Below are positions 1 to 8,021 of a stretch of DNA of 26,210 nucleotides, one piece after another. Each line of letters starts with the position of its first letter. Positions within the stretch are counted from its first letter, which is position 1. This stretch comes from CAYQLK01 sp964418515 (GTDB lineage Bacteria > Patescibacteriota > Microgenomatia > CAYQLK01): contig CAYQLK010000011.1 of assembly GCA_964418515.1 (NCBI GenBank), positions 1 to 26,210 on the forward strand, given 5' to 3'. Position numbers and translations under genes: made by a program. A model generated the notes under the pieces. That model ran no database searches. It was not told the origin of the DNA and worked only from the letters and a program-made list of their open reading frames with translations.

Positions 1-1187
1 CTAGTACTCGTAGATATACCATCAGAAAAAGTTGTCCAAGTGGTTGGCTCTGAAGTTAATTTATATTCAATAACATAATCCGTAATAGATGTACCGCCAT
101 CACTAAGCGGTGCAGACCAAGTTAGAGTTGATTGATTACTTTCATTATTTGTGGCAGATAGACTTTGTGGAGCAGATGGGGTACTTAAGGCAGGAGTTGC
201 ATTTACAGTACTCGAAGCCGAGCCTGTACCTACAGAATTCACTGCTTTAACTCTAAAATTATAAAGTGACCCATTTGTAAGACCCGTCACGACTGCACTA
301 GTACTCGTAGATATACCATCAGAAAAAGTTGTCCAAGTGGTTGGCTCTGAAGAGAGTTTGTATTCAACAATATAGTCAGTGATAGCTGAACCACCGTTGT
401 CTACTGGAGCGGTCCAAGTAAGTGCCATCTGCGTGCTTGCTGGGGTAGCTATCAAATCTGTCGGAGCATCAGGCGCTGTATTAGCAGCGCTATTCACTAC
501 AAAATTATCTAACGTGGTAGCTGTACCCGAATGCCCTGTTAAAAAAAACCCTTTGTTATTAAAAGTGCCACCTGTTAAAGTAACCGCAGGAGAACCACTA
601 CCATTTATATAAAGTGCCGCTCCAGTAGTAGTGCCTATTGTAATGCGCGCATGAAATGTCACACCCGTTGTACAAGAGAATCCGGAAGATGTATTTTCTG
701 CGTTAGTATTTGCATTTTGACGTGAAAAGTAAATTGCACTACCAAAAGAATACAATGTATAAGACTGACCACCACCTGTCAAAACTCCAGGATCACCATA
801 TCCAACACCAACAATAGATCCAGAAACACAAGTGATATCTACTTCCATTTCTAAGCCCCCATCACTTCTGTCGAATGTAGTATCAGTGACAACATAATTT
901 GCTCCCCATGTTCCAGAACCTGTCGCAGTCAGGGATCCATTTTGTTGAATATTACCAATAGTGCCACCCACCCCACCAGCGTCCACTTCGGTCCAATTTG
1001 AGGAGTTAATCGTGGTGCCTGTAAAGTCGTCAGAAAGTAAAGTCTCTGCTCGTGCAGATGTAACTAATACTATGGAGTTTAGGAGAAATAATGTAAAAAT
1101 TAAAATGAGATTTAAAAGAAGGCGAGAAGACCATTTATTCTCTTCGTCAATTTTAATCGGTGAGCCGGGCGAAAGTCTTTGGAACAT
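1..1187 (-). CDS. Secreted or anchored FN3-repeat protein, 5' part (runs off the window)
   Basis: Read leftward from an ATG at 1187, open to the window edge (395 codons), so the C-terminus is missing. Residues about 20-50 hold basic residues, a hydrophobic stretch and then SARA, which fits a signal peptide or anchor. Residues about 50-235 form a Gly/Thr/Ser-rich domain ending in TLDNFVVN, resembling a LamG/concanavalin-like beta sandwich; this fold call is inference. From about 236 come fibronectin type III domains of 99 residues, with the motifs TWTAP..GGSAITDY.VEYK and TGLTNGSLYNFRVKAVNSVG. One is complete and a second is cut by the edge. A 55-bp stretch is identical in the two repeats. Likely a cell-surface adhesin or carbohydrate-binding protein; no catalytic motif is seen in the visible part. 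No Shine-Dalgarno precedes the start. Confidence 0.85.
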   Translation of the reverse strand, partial: MFQRLSPGSPIKIDEENKWSSRLLLNLILIFTLFLLNSIVLVTSARAETLLSDDFTGTTINSSNWTEVDAGGVGGTIGNIQQNGSLTATGSGTWGANYVVTDTTFDRSDGGLEMEVDITCVSGSIVGVGYGDPGVLTGGGQSYTLYSFGSAIYFSRQNANTNAENTSSGFSCTTGVTFHARITIGTTTGAALYINGSGSPAVTLTGGTFNNKGFFLTGHSGTATTLDNFVVNSAANTAPDAPTDLIATPASTQMALTWTAPVDNGGSAITDYIVEYKLSSEPTTWTTFSDGISTSTSAVVTGLTNGSLYNFRVKAVNSVGTGSASSTVNATPALSTPSAPQSLSATNNESNQSTLTWSAPLSDGGTSITDYVIEYKLTSEPTTWTTFSDGISTST

Positions 1188-1538
1188 AATTAAAAAAACA
1201 GACAAAAATAACTCGGGTACTATAAATAATAGTCAATCGTGAAACAATTTGCAAGCGTCGTAAAAGTAAATTGAACCTAATTGATGAAGAAATTTTTCGT
1301 GAAAAAAACAACGTCGATGAAAAAACAAACTGAGTTATAGTTCGCTGGTTGAGGTGGAATTCGTTCATCTAATAAGATCAATTGTTCTTACCAGAGTACC
1401 TTTGATCTTCAAAGTGTGTAAAAAGGGTCGAATCGACAAAACTGGTGTTTACACAACAGCCGCAATTATCTCGAAAGGAGGCATGCTTTGCTTCCCTCAC
1501 AATCCACCTCGGCAAGAGTTACAGGAATAAGATTATAG
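1188..1538. other. Intergenic region with long leader for the FN3 gene
   Basis: About 350 bases without a convincing gene. If the promoter proposed at 1532-1560 is used, this would be an unusually long 5' leader for the leftward FN3 gene. It contains a 7-bp inverted repeat (GTGTAAA at 1416-1422, TTTACAC at 1448-1454) enclosing a smaller GTC..GAC palindrome. No known riboswitch or RNA gene was recognised. Confidence 0.4.
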
Positions 1539-1560
1539 CTATTTATCTCCTTTCACCCAA
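1532..1560 (-). promoter_or_regulatory. Possible promoter for the FN3 gene
   Basis: On the minus strand TATAAT (1537-1532) is preceded at 17 bp by TTGGGT (1560-1555). The -10 is perfect and the -35 weak. It overlaps the last codons of the peptidase gene. Confidence 0.35.
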
Positions 1561-2258
1561 GTCCCTTTGTGATTACTAATTTTTGCCAAATCTCCCGCCC
1601 TAATTTCGTATTTTGGCAATAGTCCTAGTTTGAGATCAAAATCAGGGTCGACTACATAAAATGTATCACCAATAGAATCGTAATCGGTAATTAACACAAG
1701 ATGTCCATCAAACGCTTCTTCGCCTGTAATTTTTTTAGCAATTTTACGTTTTGGTTTAACTGACAAAATTACAAACTTGTCCTCCTTTAACATTTGCTTA
1801 AGCTCATCAATTGAGATCCTTTCAAACATTCTTGCGGTTAGATTATATTTCGCAAAAATTTCATTTGACGCTCGATGGTCAAGACCACGAACCAAGCTAA
1901 AACTCGGAAAATATGAAGAATCAGGTTTAAATATTCTTTGATTTGTTGAAACATCAGTATTTTCACCTGCTGTATCAACAGTAATCCAATGTACTTGATT
2001 ATCGAGCGTAATTTTTTGTTTTAGGTTTGAAACGCCATTTTTGTGTAATTTGGATATTTCCAGAATTAACCACTCTATATTTCGTAGATTTTGGTCTTTG
2101 GGGTATTTATCAAAAAACTTTAAAACCATCGCTATACAAGCAATTCCACAAGCTCTCCTGCCGATTAGATTACGGTTTGTACTACTAACAGATTCGTTTT
2201 GAGAGACAGGAACAATTTTTAATGACCTTAGTTCCAACAGTAGCGGTCTTTTTTTCAT
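1539..2258 (-). CDS. C39-like cysteine peptidase family protein
   Basis: A 239-residue protein with the arrangement of the peptidase C39-like (C39_2) fold. It has a Cys in RRACGIACIAMVL (Cys37), a late His in DGHLVLITDYD (His186) and an Asp in YVVDPDFD (Asp204), which together fit the Cys-His-Asp triad. The Gln usually found a few residues before the Cys, which forms the oxyanion hole, is not obvious. No clear signal peptide is seen, so it may act in the cytoplasm. It could be a free peptidase or a bacteriocin-processing-like domain; no ABC transporter is fused or adjacent, so processing of an exported peptide is not supported. No Shine-Dalgarno precedes the ATG. It lies downstream of tRNA-Gly in the same direction. 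Confidence 0.7.
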   Translation of the reverse strand: MKKRPLLLELRSLKIVPVSQNESVSSTNRNLIGRRACGIACIAMVLKFFDKYPKDQNLRNIEWLILEISKLHKNGVSNLKQKITLDNQVHWITVDTAGENTDVSTNQRIFKPDSSYFPSFSLVRGLDHRASNEIFAKYNLTARMFERISIDELKQMLKEDKFVILSVKPKRKIAKKITGEEAFDGHLVLITDYDSIGDTFYVVDPDFDLKLGLLPKYEIRAGDLAKISNHKGTWVKGDK

Positions 2259-2290
2259 GGTCGATTAGATTTTTTTTATCTATCTTGTTC

Positions 2291-2364
2291 TGGAGCGGGT
2301 AAGGGGAGTCGAACCCCTGTCTCAGCCTTGGGAAGGCCGCATGCTACCGCTGTACCATACCCGC
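2291..2364 (-). tRNA. tRNA-Gly (anticodon CCC)
   Basis: Full cloverleaf on the minus strand. The acceptor arms GCGGGTA and TACCCGC pair perfectly. The anticodon arm CGGCC-TTCCCAA-GGCTG carries CCC at positions 34-36, and the T arm contains GGTTCGACTCC. The discriminator is T, and CCA is encoded in the DNA. Confidence 0.95.
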
Positions 2365-2445
2365 ATTTACGAAAAAGCTAACCTTTTACAGTTAGCTGTT
2401 TACGTATTCTATCAAACCACAAACTTGATTTAAGCTGTTGGTAGC

Positions 2446-3099
2446 TTAAGGAAGTTTAATAATTGTGCCTGTGTAGATAAGCGGATTGCCAAGTGAGTTA
2501 TTTTTGACTCCATTAATCGAAGCAATTTCTTTCCACATGCTTGGGTCACCATATTGAGCCAGTGCGATTTCCCAGAGGGTATCACCTTCGACTACTTTGT
2601 ATTCTCCAGATTTTGGCTGAGCTTTTTCAGCTGGAGTTGAGATCTTGGCATCAGGTGCTTTGGTTACAACTGGAGATGGACTAACCTTTGGTGCCTGAGC
2701 AGTGACTGTGCTTGGTGTAGCAACCACAGGAATTATCAATTTTTGTCCGACTTCAACGGTTGAGCTTTTAAGCTTATTTTCTTCAACTAGTTTTGGCCAC
2801 AAATCTGCATTACCTAATTCTCTTTTAGCAATTGAAGATAGAGACTCACCCTTTTCTACGGTTACAGTTTTTGCCGGCACTACATTACTGATTTCGGTTT
2901 TTATGTCAGAAACCGTGTTAGTACTTTTTACAAAATAATTTGCAACCAATATTCCGATTGCGACAAGAATAATTGCACCAAGAATAAATCCTGCGTAATT
3001 TTCTTTCCAAACGAACTTACTGTTTTTATTAGAACTTTTTACCTCGTTCTTAGTGTTTGAGGTTTTAACTGATTTATTGGATTTTTTTGGCCTTGCCAT
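2446..3099 (-). CDS. Membrane-anchored protein with two LysM domains
   Basis: 217 residues. A Lys/Ser/Asn-rich N-terminal tail (1-33) would sit in the cytoplasm, followed by one membrane segment (about 36-57). An external part holds two LysM modules (about 78-125 and 167-217), with VEKGESLSSIAKRELG and VEGDTLWEIALAQYG as their opening helices. They are joined by a Pro/Thr/Ala-rich linker (about 126-165). LysM modules bind N-acetylglucosamine polymers such as peptidoglycan, so this is likely a wall-binding or spacer protein. No enzymatic domain is present. It lies between tRNA-Asp and tRNA-Gly in the same direction and may be transcribed from the promoter at 3348-3375. Confidence 0.88.
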   Translation of the reverse strand: MARPKKSNKSVKTSNTKNEVKSSNKNSKFVWKENYAGFILGAIILVAIGILVANYFVKSTNTVSDIKTEISNVVPAKTVTVEKGESLSSIAKRELGNADLWPKLVEENKLKSSTVEVGQKLIIPVVATPSTVTAQAPKVSPSPVVTKAPDAKISTPAEKAQPKSGEYKVVEGDTLWEIALAQYGDPSMWKEIASINGVKNNSLGNPLIYTGTIIKLP

Positions 3100-3193
3100 A
3101 AACTCCTATTGATTCCTTTCTCAGCTCACTGATAATTTGCGAGCTAAATTATTCTTTTAAGTTTTGGGCAGGGGGATTATTAAAATATTTGTG

Positions 3194-3268
3194 CGGACCC
3201 GAACGGATTCGAACCGTCGATCTCTTCCGTGACAGGGAAGCGTGTTAGGCCGGCTACACCACGGGTCC
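3194..3268 (-). tRNA. tRNA-Asp (anticodon GTC)
   Basis: Cloverleaf on the minus strand. The acceptor arms GGACCCG and CGGGTCC pair, and the anticodon arm CTTCC-CTGTCAC-GGAAG carries GTC. The T arm contains GGTTCGAATCC, and the discriminator is G. Unlike the tRNA-Gly nearby, CCA is not encoded (the next bases are CAC), so it must be added enzymatically. Confidence 0.95.
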
Positions 3269-3347
3269 TTCCGGAGTCAATTCGCTTGCCAGATCGCATC
3301 GGTCGCCTTTTACAGGCTCAAATCCAAGCACTCGTATTAACCTAAAA

Positions 3348-3375
3348 AGTATAACAACTTACTTCGTATTGTCAA
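3348..3375 (-). promoter_or_regulatory. Strong promoter for tRNA-Asp
   Basis: On the minus strand a consensus -35 TTGACA (3375-3370) lies 16 bp from TATACT (3353-3348). Transcription would start near 3341, about 70 bases before tRNA-Asp, and could continue into the LysM gene and tRNA-Gly. Confidence 0.7.
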
Positions 3376-3399
3376 TCCCAACCATCGACAACCTATAAT
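3369..3399 (+). promoter_or_regulatory. Possible polX promoter, sharing its -35 with the divergent tRNA promoter
   Basis: TATAAT at 3394-3399 lies 28 bases before the polX ATG. TTGTCA at 3369-3374 is a possible -35, at a long 19-bp spacing. The same bases form the -35 TTGACA of the leftward tRNA promoter. Confidence 0.4.
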
Positions 3400-3426
3400 A
3401 TTTTTCATATAGAATAATAATTAACA

Positions 3427-5172
3427 ATGAACGAAAACAGGCAGTTAGCCCAAATCCTACGAAATATTGCGGCTGTCTACGAAATAATGGGTAAGAGTTT
3501 TTTTGAAATAGCCGCCTATAAACGTGCTGCAGACTCGGTAGAGCAGTCAACGTCTGATCTTAGGCAATTATGGAAAAACGGCTCACTTGATACTGTTCCA
3601 GGCCTTGGGAGAGCACTTTTGGGTTATATGGCTGAATATTTCGAAACAGGTAAAGTCCAGCACTTCGAAAATATGTATAAAGTTGCTCCAGAAGGTTTTT
3701 TTGAATTACTGACAGTACCCAGTATTGGACCAAAAAAAGCTTACGAACTAGCAACAAAGCTAAATATTCATTCAATTGAGGATCTCAAAAAAGCCATAAA
3801 TGACAATCAAGTTGCCACATTGCCAAGATTTGGACAGAAGAGTCAGGAACAAATAGCTAACAACCTTAACCGTGTAGTAGCTAAATCGCACCGCACACCT
3901 ATTTGGGTTGTGGACCCTGTTGTGCGCGAAGTAACCAAATGGATGCTAGATGACCACAAAATTCTCAAATTTGAGGCTTTAGGTAGCTTTCGCAGAAGAC
4001 TAAATAGTGTCGGAGACTTGGATTTTGCCGCAACAAGCACCAATACTCAGGCGGCAGTTGATAGGTTTTTGTCATATCCGTTAATCGAAAATATCGTCGA
4101 AAAAGGTCCAGCCTCTGCAACAATTACCCTAAAAGGCACAGGTTTGCAGTTAGATTTGCTTGTAGCTGAACCAGACAGTTACGGCAGCTTGCTACAACAT
4201 TTCACAGGCTCTCGCGAGCATAATATCGCTTTGCGTACGCTAGCTGTCAAAAAAGGATTATCTTTATCAGAAAAAGGAATTAAGCTTATAAATGGCAAGC
4301 TTAAAAAATTTGCTTCAGAAGAACAATTTTATAAATATTTAGGTTTAAGTTTTGTGCCACCAGAACTACGCGAGGATACCGGAGAGATAGAGCTTGCCAA
4401 AAATAACAAACTTCCCAAACTCGTAACACTTTCGGATATAAAAGGCGATTTTCACATTCACTCTAATTTTTTCACGACTTCTATGCACGACTTCGGTAAT
4501 TCATCGATTCAAGAGCTAGCCGAAGCTGCAAAAGCCAAAAAATACGATTATTTCGGTATTTCAGACCATCCACCATCAGAGAAGAATTGGACAAAAATAC
4601 AAACAATTAAGGAAATAAAGGCTCACAGAACAACTATATATAAGATAAACGAACACAAAAAATATCCAAGAGTAATTAATTTACTCGAAGTTGACATTTC
4701 AAGCAGTGGAGATATTAAATTTCCATTAGAATATTACAAATATTACGACGCTTTTATAGCCGGCGTCCATTCATCGTTTTCACAGCCCAAAGAACAGATG
4801 ACTCAAAGGATTATTAAAGGTCTGTCTAATCCAAAAGTCTTTGGAATGTCACATCCGACCGGTAGGCTTATAGACAAAAGAGAAGGTTATGATGCTGATT
4901 GGGAACAAATATTTGATTTTTGTAGCTCAAACCAAAAAGTTCTTGAAATTAATGCTTCAGTCGATAGGCTCGACTTAACAGAGGACTTAGTTAGAGTGGC
5001 CAAATCAAAAGGTTGTATTTTTATGATTAATACCGATACCCACGATATTGCGAGCCTAGAATTACTGCATTACGGTGTCGATGTTGCGCGTCGGGGAGGT
5101 TTGGAGGCAAAAGACATTATTAATGCTTGGCCAGAGGGCAAGCTAATGAAATTTTTCAAAAATTTTGAATAG
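3427..5172 (+). CDS. polX: DNA polymerase/3'-5' exonuclease PolX
   Basis: 581 residues, the usual bacterial PolX size (about 570-580). The N-terminal third has helix-hairpin-helix elements (TVPGLGRALLGYM and TVPSIGPKKAYEL). The nucleotidyltransferase site follows as GSFRRR near 186 and GDLDF with Asp near 197 and 199. A C-terminal PHP phosphoesterase domain starts at GDFHIHSN (His343, His345) and continues through SDH (380-381), GVHSS (His448) and NTDTHD (535-540). PolX fills short gaps in base-excision and end-joining repair; the PHP domain gives the exonuclease and AP-endonuclease activities. All metal-binding segments look intact. No Shine-Dalgarno is visible before the ATG. lemA follows after 17 bases. 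Confidence 0.95.
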   Translation: MNENRQLAQILRNIAAVYEIMGKSFFEIAAYKRAADSVEQSTSDLRQLWKNGSLDTVPGLGRALLGYMAEYFETGKVQHFENMYKVAPEGFFELLTVPSIGPKKAYELATKLNIHSIEDLKKAINDNQVATLPRFGQKSQEQIANNLNRVVAKSHRTPIWVVDPVVREVTKWMLDDHKILKFEALGSFRRRLNSVGDLDFAATSTNTQAAVDRFLSYPLIENIVEKGPASATITLKGTGLQLDLLVAEPDSYGSLLQHFTGSREHNIALRTLAVKKGLSLSEKGIKLINGKLKKFASEEQFYKYLGLSFVPPELREDTGEIELAKNNKLPKLVTLSDIKGDFHIHSNFFTTSMHDFGNSSIQELAEAAKAKKYDYFGISDHPPSEKNWTKIQTIKEIKAHRTTIYKINEHKKYPRVINLLEVDISSSGDIKFPLEYYKYYDAFIAGVHSSFSQPKEQMTQRIIKGLSNPKVFGMSHPTGRLIDKREGYDADWEQIFDFCSSNQKVLEINASVDRLDLTEDLVRVAKSKGCIFMINTDTHDIASLELLHYGVDVARRGGLEAKDIINAWPEGKLMKFFKNFE

Positions 5173-5183
5173 TCTGCTATAAT
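5155..5183 (+). promoter_or_regulatory. lemA promoter giving a leaderless mRNA
   Basis: TTCAAA (5155-5160), a 17-bp spacer and a perfect TATAAT (5178-5183) overlap the 3' end of polX. The lemA ATG starts 7 bases after the -10, where transcription itself would begin. Confidence 0.55.
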
Positions 5184-5189
5184 CTAGGA

Positions 5190-5759
5190 ATGAATCTACT
5201 TAGCTCCGCCTTAACCCTCCCATTAATAATTGTTGGTGCAATATTCTTATTTTTACTATTCCTCTACAATAGCCTAGTTAGGCTCAGAATTAGAGTCAAA
5301 GAAGCATGGTCAGGTATCGATGTTCAACTTAAGAGGCGAGCTGATCTTATTCCTAATTTAGTCGAAACAGTCAAAGGTTACGCAAAACACGAAAAAACCG
5401 TTTTTGAGAATGTAACTAAGGCCAGAGCCGCAATGTTGTCAGCAACTGGACCACAGGAAAAAGCTCAAGCAGAAAACATGCTCTCAAGTACTCTTAAATC
5501 TTTGTTTGCTGTAGCTGAAGCCTACCCAAAACTACAAGCTTCCGAGAACTTCAAACAGCTTCAGGATGAGCTATCCGACACAGAATCAAAAATCGCTTAC
5601 TCACGCCAGTTCTACAATGCCAATGTTCGAGATTACAATACCAAAATTGCTACATTCCCTAATGTGTTACTCGCAGGTATGTTTGGCTTCAAGGAAGAGG
5701 AGTTTTTTGAAGCTGTAGACGAGGAACGCAAGCCTGTCAAAGTCGATTTCGATAAGTAA
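5190..5759 (+). CDS. lemA: LemA family membrane protein
   Basis: 189 residues, typical LemA length. An N-terminal membrane segment (about 8-28) is followed by the family signature: AWSGIDVQLKRRADLIPNLV, then VKGYAKHEKTVFENVTKARAAM. The conserved C-terminal block has LQDELSDTESKIAYSRQFYN..V..YN.KI..FP and a GMFGF end. The soluble part is a helical bundle facing outside. The biochemical role is not settled; the family is often encoded next to HtpX-type membrane proteases. Here htpX is about 4.3 kb downstream in the same direction, with two secreted-protein genes between. An AGGA just before the ATG is too close to act as a Shine-Dalgarno. Confidence 0.93.
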   Translation: MNLLSSALTLPLIIVGAIFLFLLFLYNSLVRLRIRVKEAWSGIDVQLKRRADLIPNLVETVKGYAKHEKTVFENVTKARAAMLSATGPQEKAQAENMLSSTLKSLFAVAEAYPKLQASENFKQLQDELSDTESKIAYSRQFYNANVRDYNTKIATFPNVLLAGMFGFKEEEFFEAVDEERKPVKVDFDK

Positions 5760-5840
5760 ATATCTTTCCTCAAAATCTAGTTTTTTTTAAACAGTTATAT
5801 TTTTCCTGCAAATTTTAATAGTGAAATATCCTCTAGTATA

Positions 5841-5870
5841 TTGACAGTTATTCACATTCAGGATTAAAAT
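5841..5870 (+). promoter_or_regulatory. Promoter for the secreted hydrolase gene
   Basis: Consensus TTGACA (5841-5846), an 18-bp spacer and TAAAAT (5865-5870). The expected leader of about 60 bases contains a hairpin, CCCTAT-ATCTC-ATAGGG, about 25 bases before the start codon. Confidence 0.55.
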
Positions 5871-5938
5871 TCTCACAACTTGAGGCCTGCCCTATATCTC
5901 ATAGGGTACATTAAAAATACTTATATCGAGGTAGACTG

Positions 5939-7696
5939 TTGTATAAGGCAATCGCAGCCTTGTTCTTCGGCTTGATCTGGATTGGTTTACCTTCAGATCA
6001 GCTAACTCCAACTTCCGCACAAAATCAGCAAATAGTTTTACTTGGCACAGATCAGGGACTATTCTTGTCCGATTGGTCGAGTGATAAACTAACAAAAGTT
6101 GATAACTTCAAGGTTGTCACATCACTCAATTACAACCCAAAGTCGCAGACACTCTTTGTGCTGCACCAATCGACTAAATCCGACCTTCAAAACTCTGCCT
6201 CAATCTCGTTTGATTTCGGCAAAAATTGGGAAACAATTCGTCCGTCACAAACTGGATACAAAAACCCAGACTCAAGCCCGGTAAGCAATTTTGGGTATTT
6301 TTGGGTAACAGACTCAAAAATACTCGTTGCCGACATCGGATTCGGACAGATTTTAGTCAAAAAACCTAACGATAGTTGGCGGCCAATTAGTCTCAAATCT
6401 TCGTCGAGCTCGCTTGCCGTGATTGGAGATAATCTTTTCTTGTCATCAACTAACCGAAACTCGGGCAGTCAGATCGTAAAAGTCAATTTAGTCGACCAAA
6501 CGACTACGACTATCAGTCTCGAAGAAAATTTGACCACACAAGGAGAAATCTATCTTTCTGGCGTTTTAGGCGAGAATCTTCTAGTTGGTCACAAAGACGG
6601 GTTGGTGCTGTATTCTCCTGACCAAGGCAGAGTCACAGCACATCAAAATGGCAAATTTGGCCCAGTCTATTTGTCGGCTGATGGACTCGTGGTCTACAAC
6701 ACAGAGTCTGGTTACTACGAGGTTCGTGACAATCTTTTACAGTTGAAAGACGAACTAAATTACGACCAGACTCTCCTAGGCTACAGTCTCGCCAAAGACT
6801 GCCTCTTCGTACTAATGGAGTCGCATCTTTCGTGTGGAAGCGGACTAAATCAAACCCTACCAACTAAGCTTTCGGCGTCTGAGGGAGTTTACTCTGGAGT
6901 AGTAACTCTTTCGACCAAGCTAAGTTTGGGGCAGCTCGATCCGGCTCTCTTCGTCTCAGGGCTTGGTGGAGGAAGCCAAGGAGACCTCTATTGGGAAGGC
7001 AAAAACCCTGAAAGAATAGATCTCGTAACCTATTCTGGTCTGGAGTTCACTTTGAGTTACTCAATCTGGACTACTGGGCAAAAGGGGTACTTCCTTACCT
7101 TCGAATCGTACCTAACCAGCGATATTTGCCTAGTTGCAGAAATCGTTGGCAGGTCTATTGACTACATTCGCCTGCGGACAAGCAGTCAAAAAGTCGACCT
7201 GATTGGGTACTCTATGGGTGGGTTGCTGTCTCGGTGTTTCGTCGAAAATCTGGTGACCGCTTATCCATATGACGACTCAGTCGATGAGTTGCTTTTGATT
7301 GCAGTTCCGAACAATGGTTCATTCGCGGCAGGGTTGTCTGGACCTTTCGTTGGGTTCGCGGACCTATTCAAAGGGCTTCAGTCTTCATCGCTCACTCCGT
7401 ACAGTCCGCAAATCAAAAACCTAAACTCCAGACAAATTCCAGAAAGTATCTCAGTTACTGTTATTTACGGGACCGGCCATTGGGCCCCAATCTTTGAGGG
7501 TAACGATGGCTTAGTTTCGTATTCTGATACGCGTCTGGATGCTTCGACTGTCCGGTCAGTCAGATACATCCTCCTCAATGAGGCTGTGCACTCAAGGGAT
7601 TTTGACACCCCTATGTCAGAAGATTATCCAATCCTTAGTGACAGAGTTTTTCTCTTCGATACTATTCGACTTATGGCAAAGTCGAGAAAGGAATAA
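5939..7696 (+). CDS. Secreted alpha/beta hydrolase (lipase-like) with propeller-like N-terminal half
   Basis: 585 residues from a TTG start with a GAGG Shine-Dalgarno eight bases upstream. A signal peptide covers about 1-27 (hydrophobic core, then TSAQ). Residues about 30-310 are short beta-strand repeats such as GTDQGLFLSD and SFDFGKNWETI, similar to BNR/propeller proteins; this fold is inferred. From about 340 an alpha/beta hydrolase follows: LFVSGLGGGSQGD for the oxyanion region, nucleophile Ser425 in GYSMGG, then PNNGS, Asp523 in GNDGLVS and His551 in AVHS. Together these form a plausible lipase/esterase triad. It would act outside the membrane on lipids or esters; the substrate is unknown. 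A strong terminator follows the stop directly, so it is probably a single-gene transcript. Confidence 0.75.
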   Translation: MYKAIAALFFGLIWIGLPSDQLTPTSAQNQQIVLLGTDQGLFLSDWSSDKLTKVDNFKVVTSLNYNPKSQTLFVLHQSTKSDLQNSASISFDFGKNWETIRPSQTGYKNPDSSPVSNFGYFWVTDSKILVADIGFGQILVKKPNDSWRPISLKSSSSSLAVIGDNLFLSSTNRNSGSQIVKVNLVDQTTTTISLEENLTTQGEIYLSGVLGENLLVGHKDGLVLYSPDQGRVTAHQNGKFGPVYLSADGLVVYNTESGYYEVRDNLLQLKDELNYDQTLLGYSLAKDCLFVLMESHLSCGSGLNQTLPTKLSASEGVYSGVVTLSTKLSLGQLDPALFVSGLGGGSQGDLYWEGKNPERIDLVTYSGLEFTLSYSIWTTGQKGYFLTFESYLTSDICLVAEIVGRSIDYIRLRTSSQKVDLIGYSMGGLLSRCFVENLVTAYPYDDSVDELLLIAVPNNGSFAAGLSGPFVGFADLFKGLQSSSLTPYSPQIKNLNSRQIPESISVTVIYGTGHWAPIFEGNDGLVSYSDTRLDASTVRSVRYILLNEAVHSRDFDTPMSEDYPILSDRVFLFDTIRLMAKSRKE

Positions 7697-7702
7697 CGCT
7701 TT

Positions 7703-7735
7703 AGCCCTGTACCAAAAGTACGGGGCTTATTTTTT
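7703..7735 (+). terminator. Rho-independent terminator of the hydrolase gene
   Basis: A 10-bp stem AGCCCTGTAC/GTACGGGGCT with one G-U pair and a CAAAA loop is followed by TATTTTTT. It starts 7 bases after the stop codon. Confidence 0.88.
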
Positions 7736-7788
7736 GAATAAAAAAGCAAAAATCTACTCAAAGTGACAACATATATAAATAATGACCC

Positions 7789-7880
7789 TAGTTTCAGGTT
7801 TCCTGAAACGCAGGCTCGTAGCTTTAAGTTTGATAAAAAGTGGGGGACTCATCTTTTTGAATAACTAAAGCGAGAACCTA
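7789..7880 (+). repeat. Structured repeat element, copy 1
   Basis: First of four related intergenic elements. TA precedes a perfect hairpin GTTTCAGG-TTT-CCTGAAAC (7791-7809). Then come GCAGGCTCGTAG and a second stem GCTTTA (7821-7826)/TAAAGC (7866-7871) enclosing an inner AAAAAG/CTTTTT hairpin. It ends GAGAACCTATA, immediately before a promoter. It lies between the hydrolase terminator and the next transcript. No coding potential is seen. Confidence 0.7.
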
Positions 7881-7885
7881 TAGTA

Positions 7886-7914
7886 TTTACTTTCAGTCTC
7901 AATAATGATACAAT
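7886..7914 (+). promoter_or_regulatory. Promoter for the 8022-9614 transcript
   Basis: TTTACT (7886-7891), a 17-bp spacer and TACAAT (7909-7914). It is followed by a leader of about 100 bases with a CAGGTC/GACCTG and GTCC/GGAC hairpin at about 7924-7951. No other gene-like content was found between 7697 and 8021. Confidence 0.5.
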
Positions 7915-8021
7915 TTAAGTCAACAGGTCGCCCTGTCCTTAACGGACCTGACAAAGTGGCACCTTAACCACAACATACGCCCAAAATTCCAAAAAGCCTC
8001 AAGAAAGAGAAGGTAGTCCTT

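Noticed and set aside
379..1242. Plus-strand ORFs of 77 and 93 codons
   Set aside because: Both are antisense to the FN3 gene, whose minus-strand translation shows clear FN3 motifs.
1483..1530. Short plus-strand ORF after GGAGG
   Set aside because: The GGAGG is only one base from the ATG, too close to act as a ribosome site, and the 15-codon product has no support.
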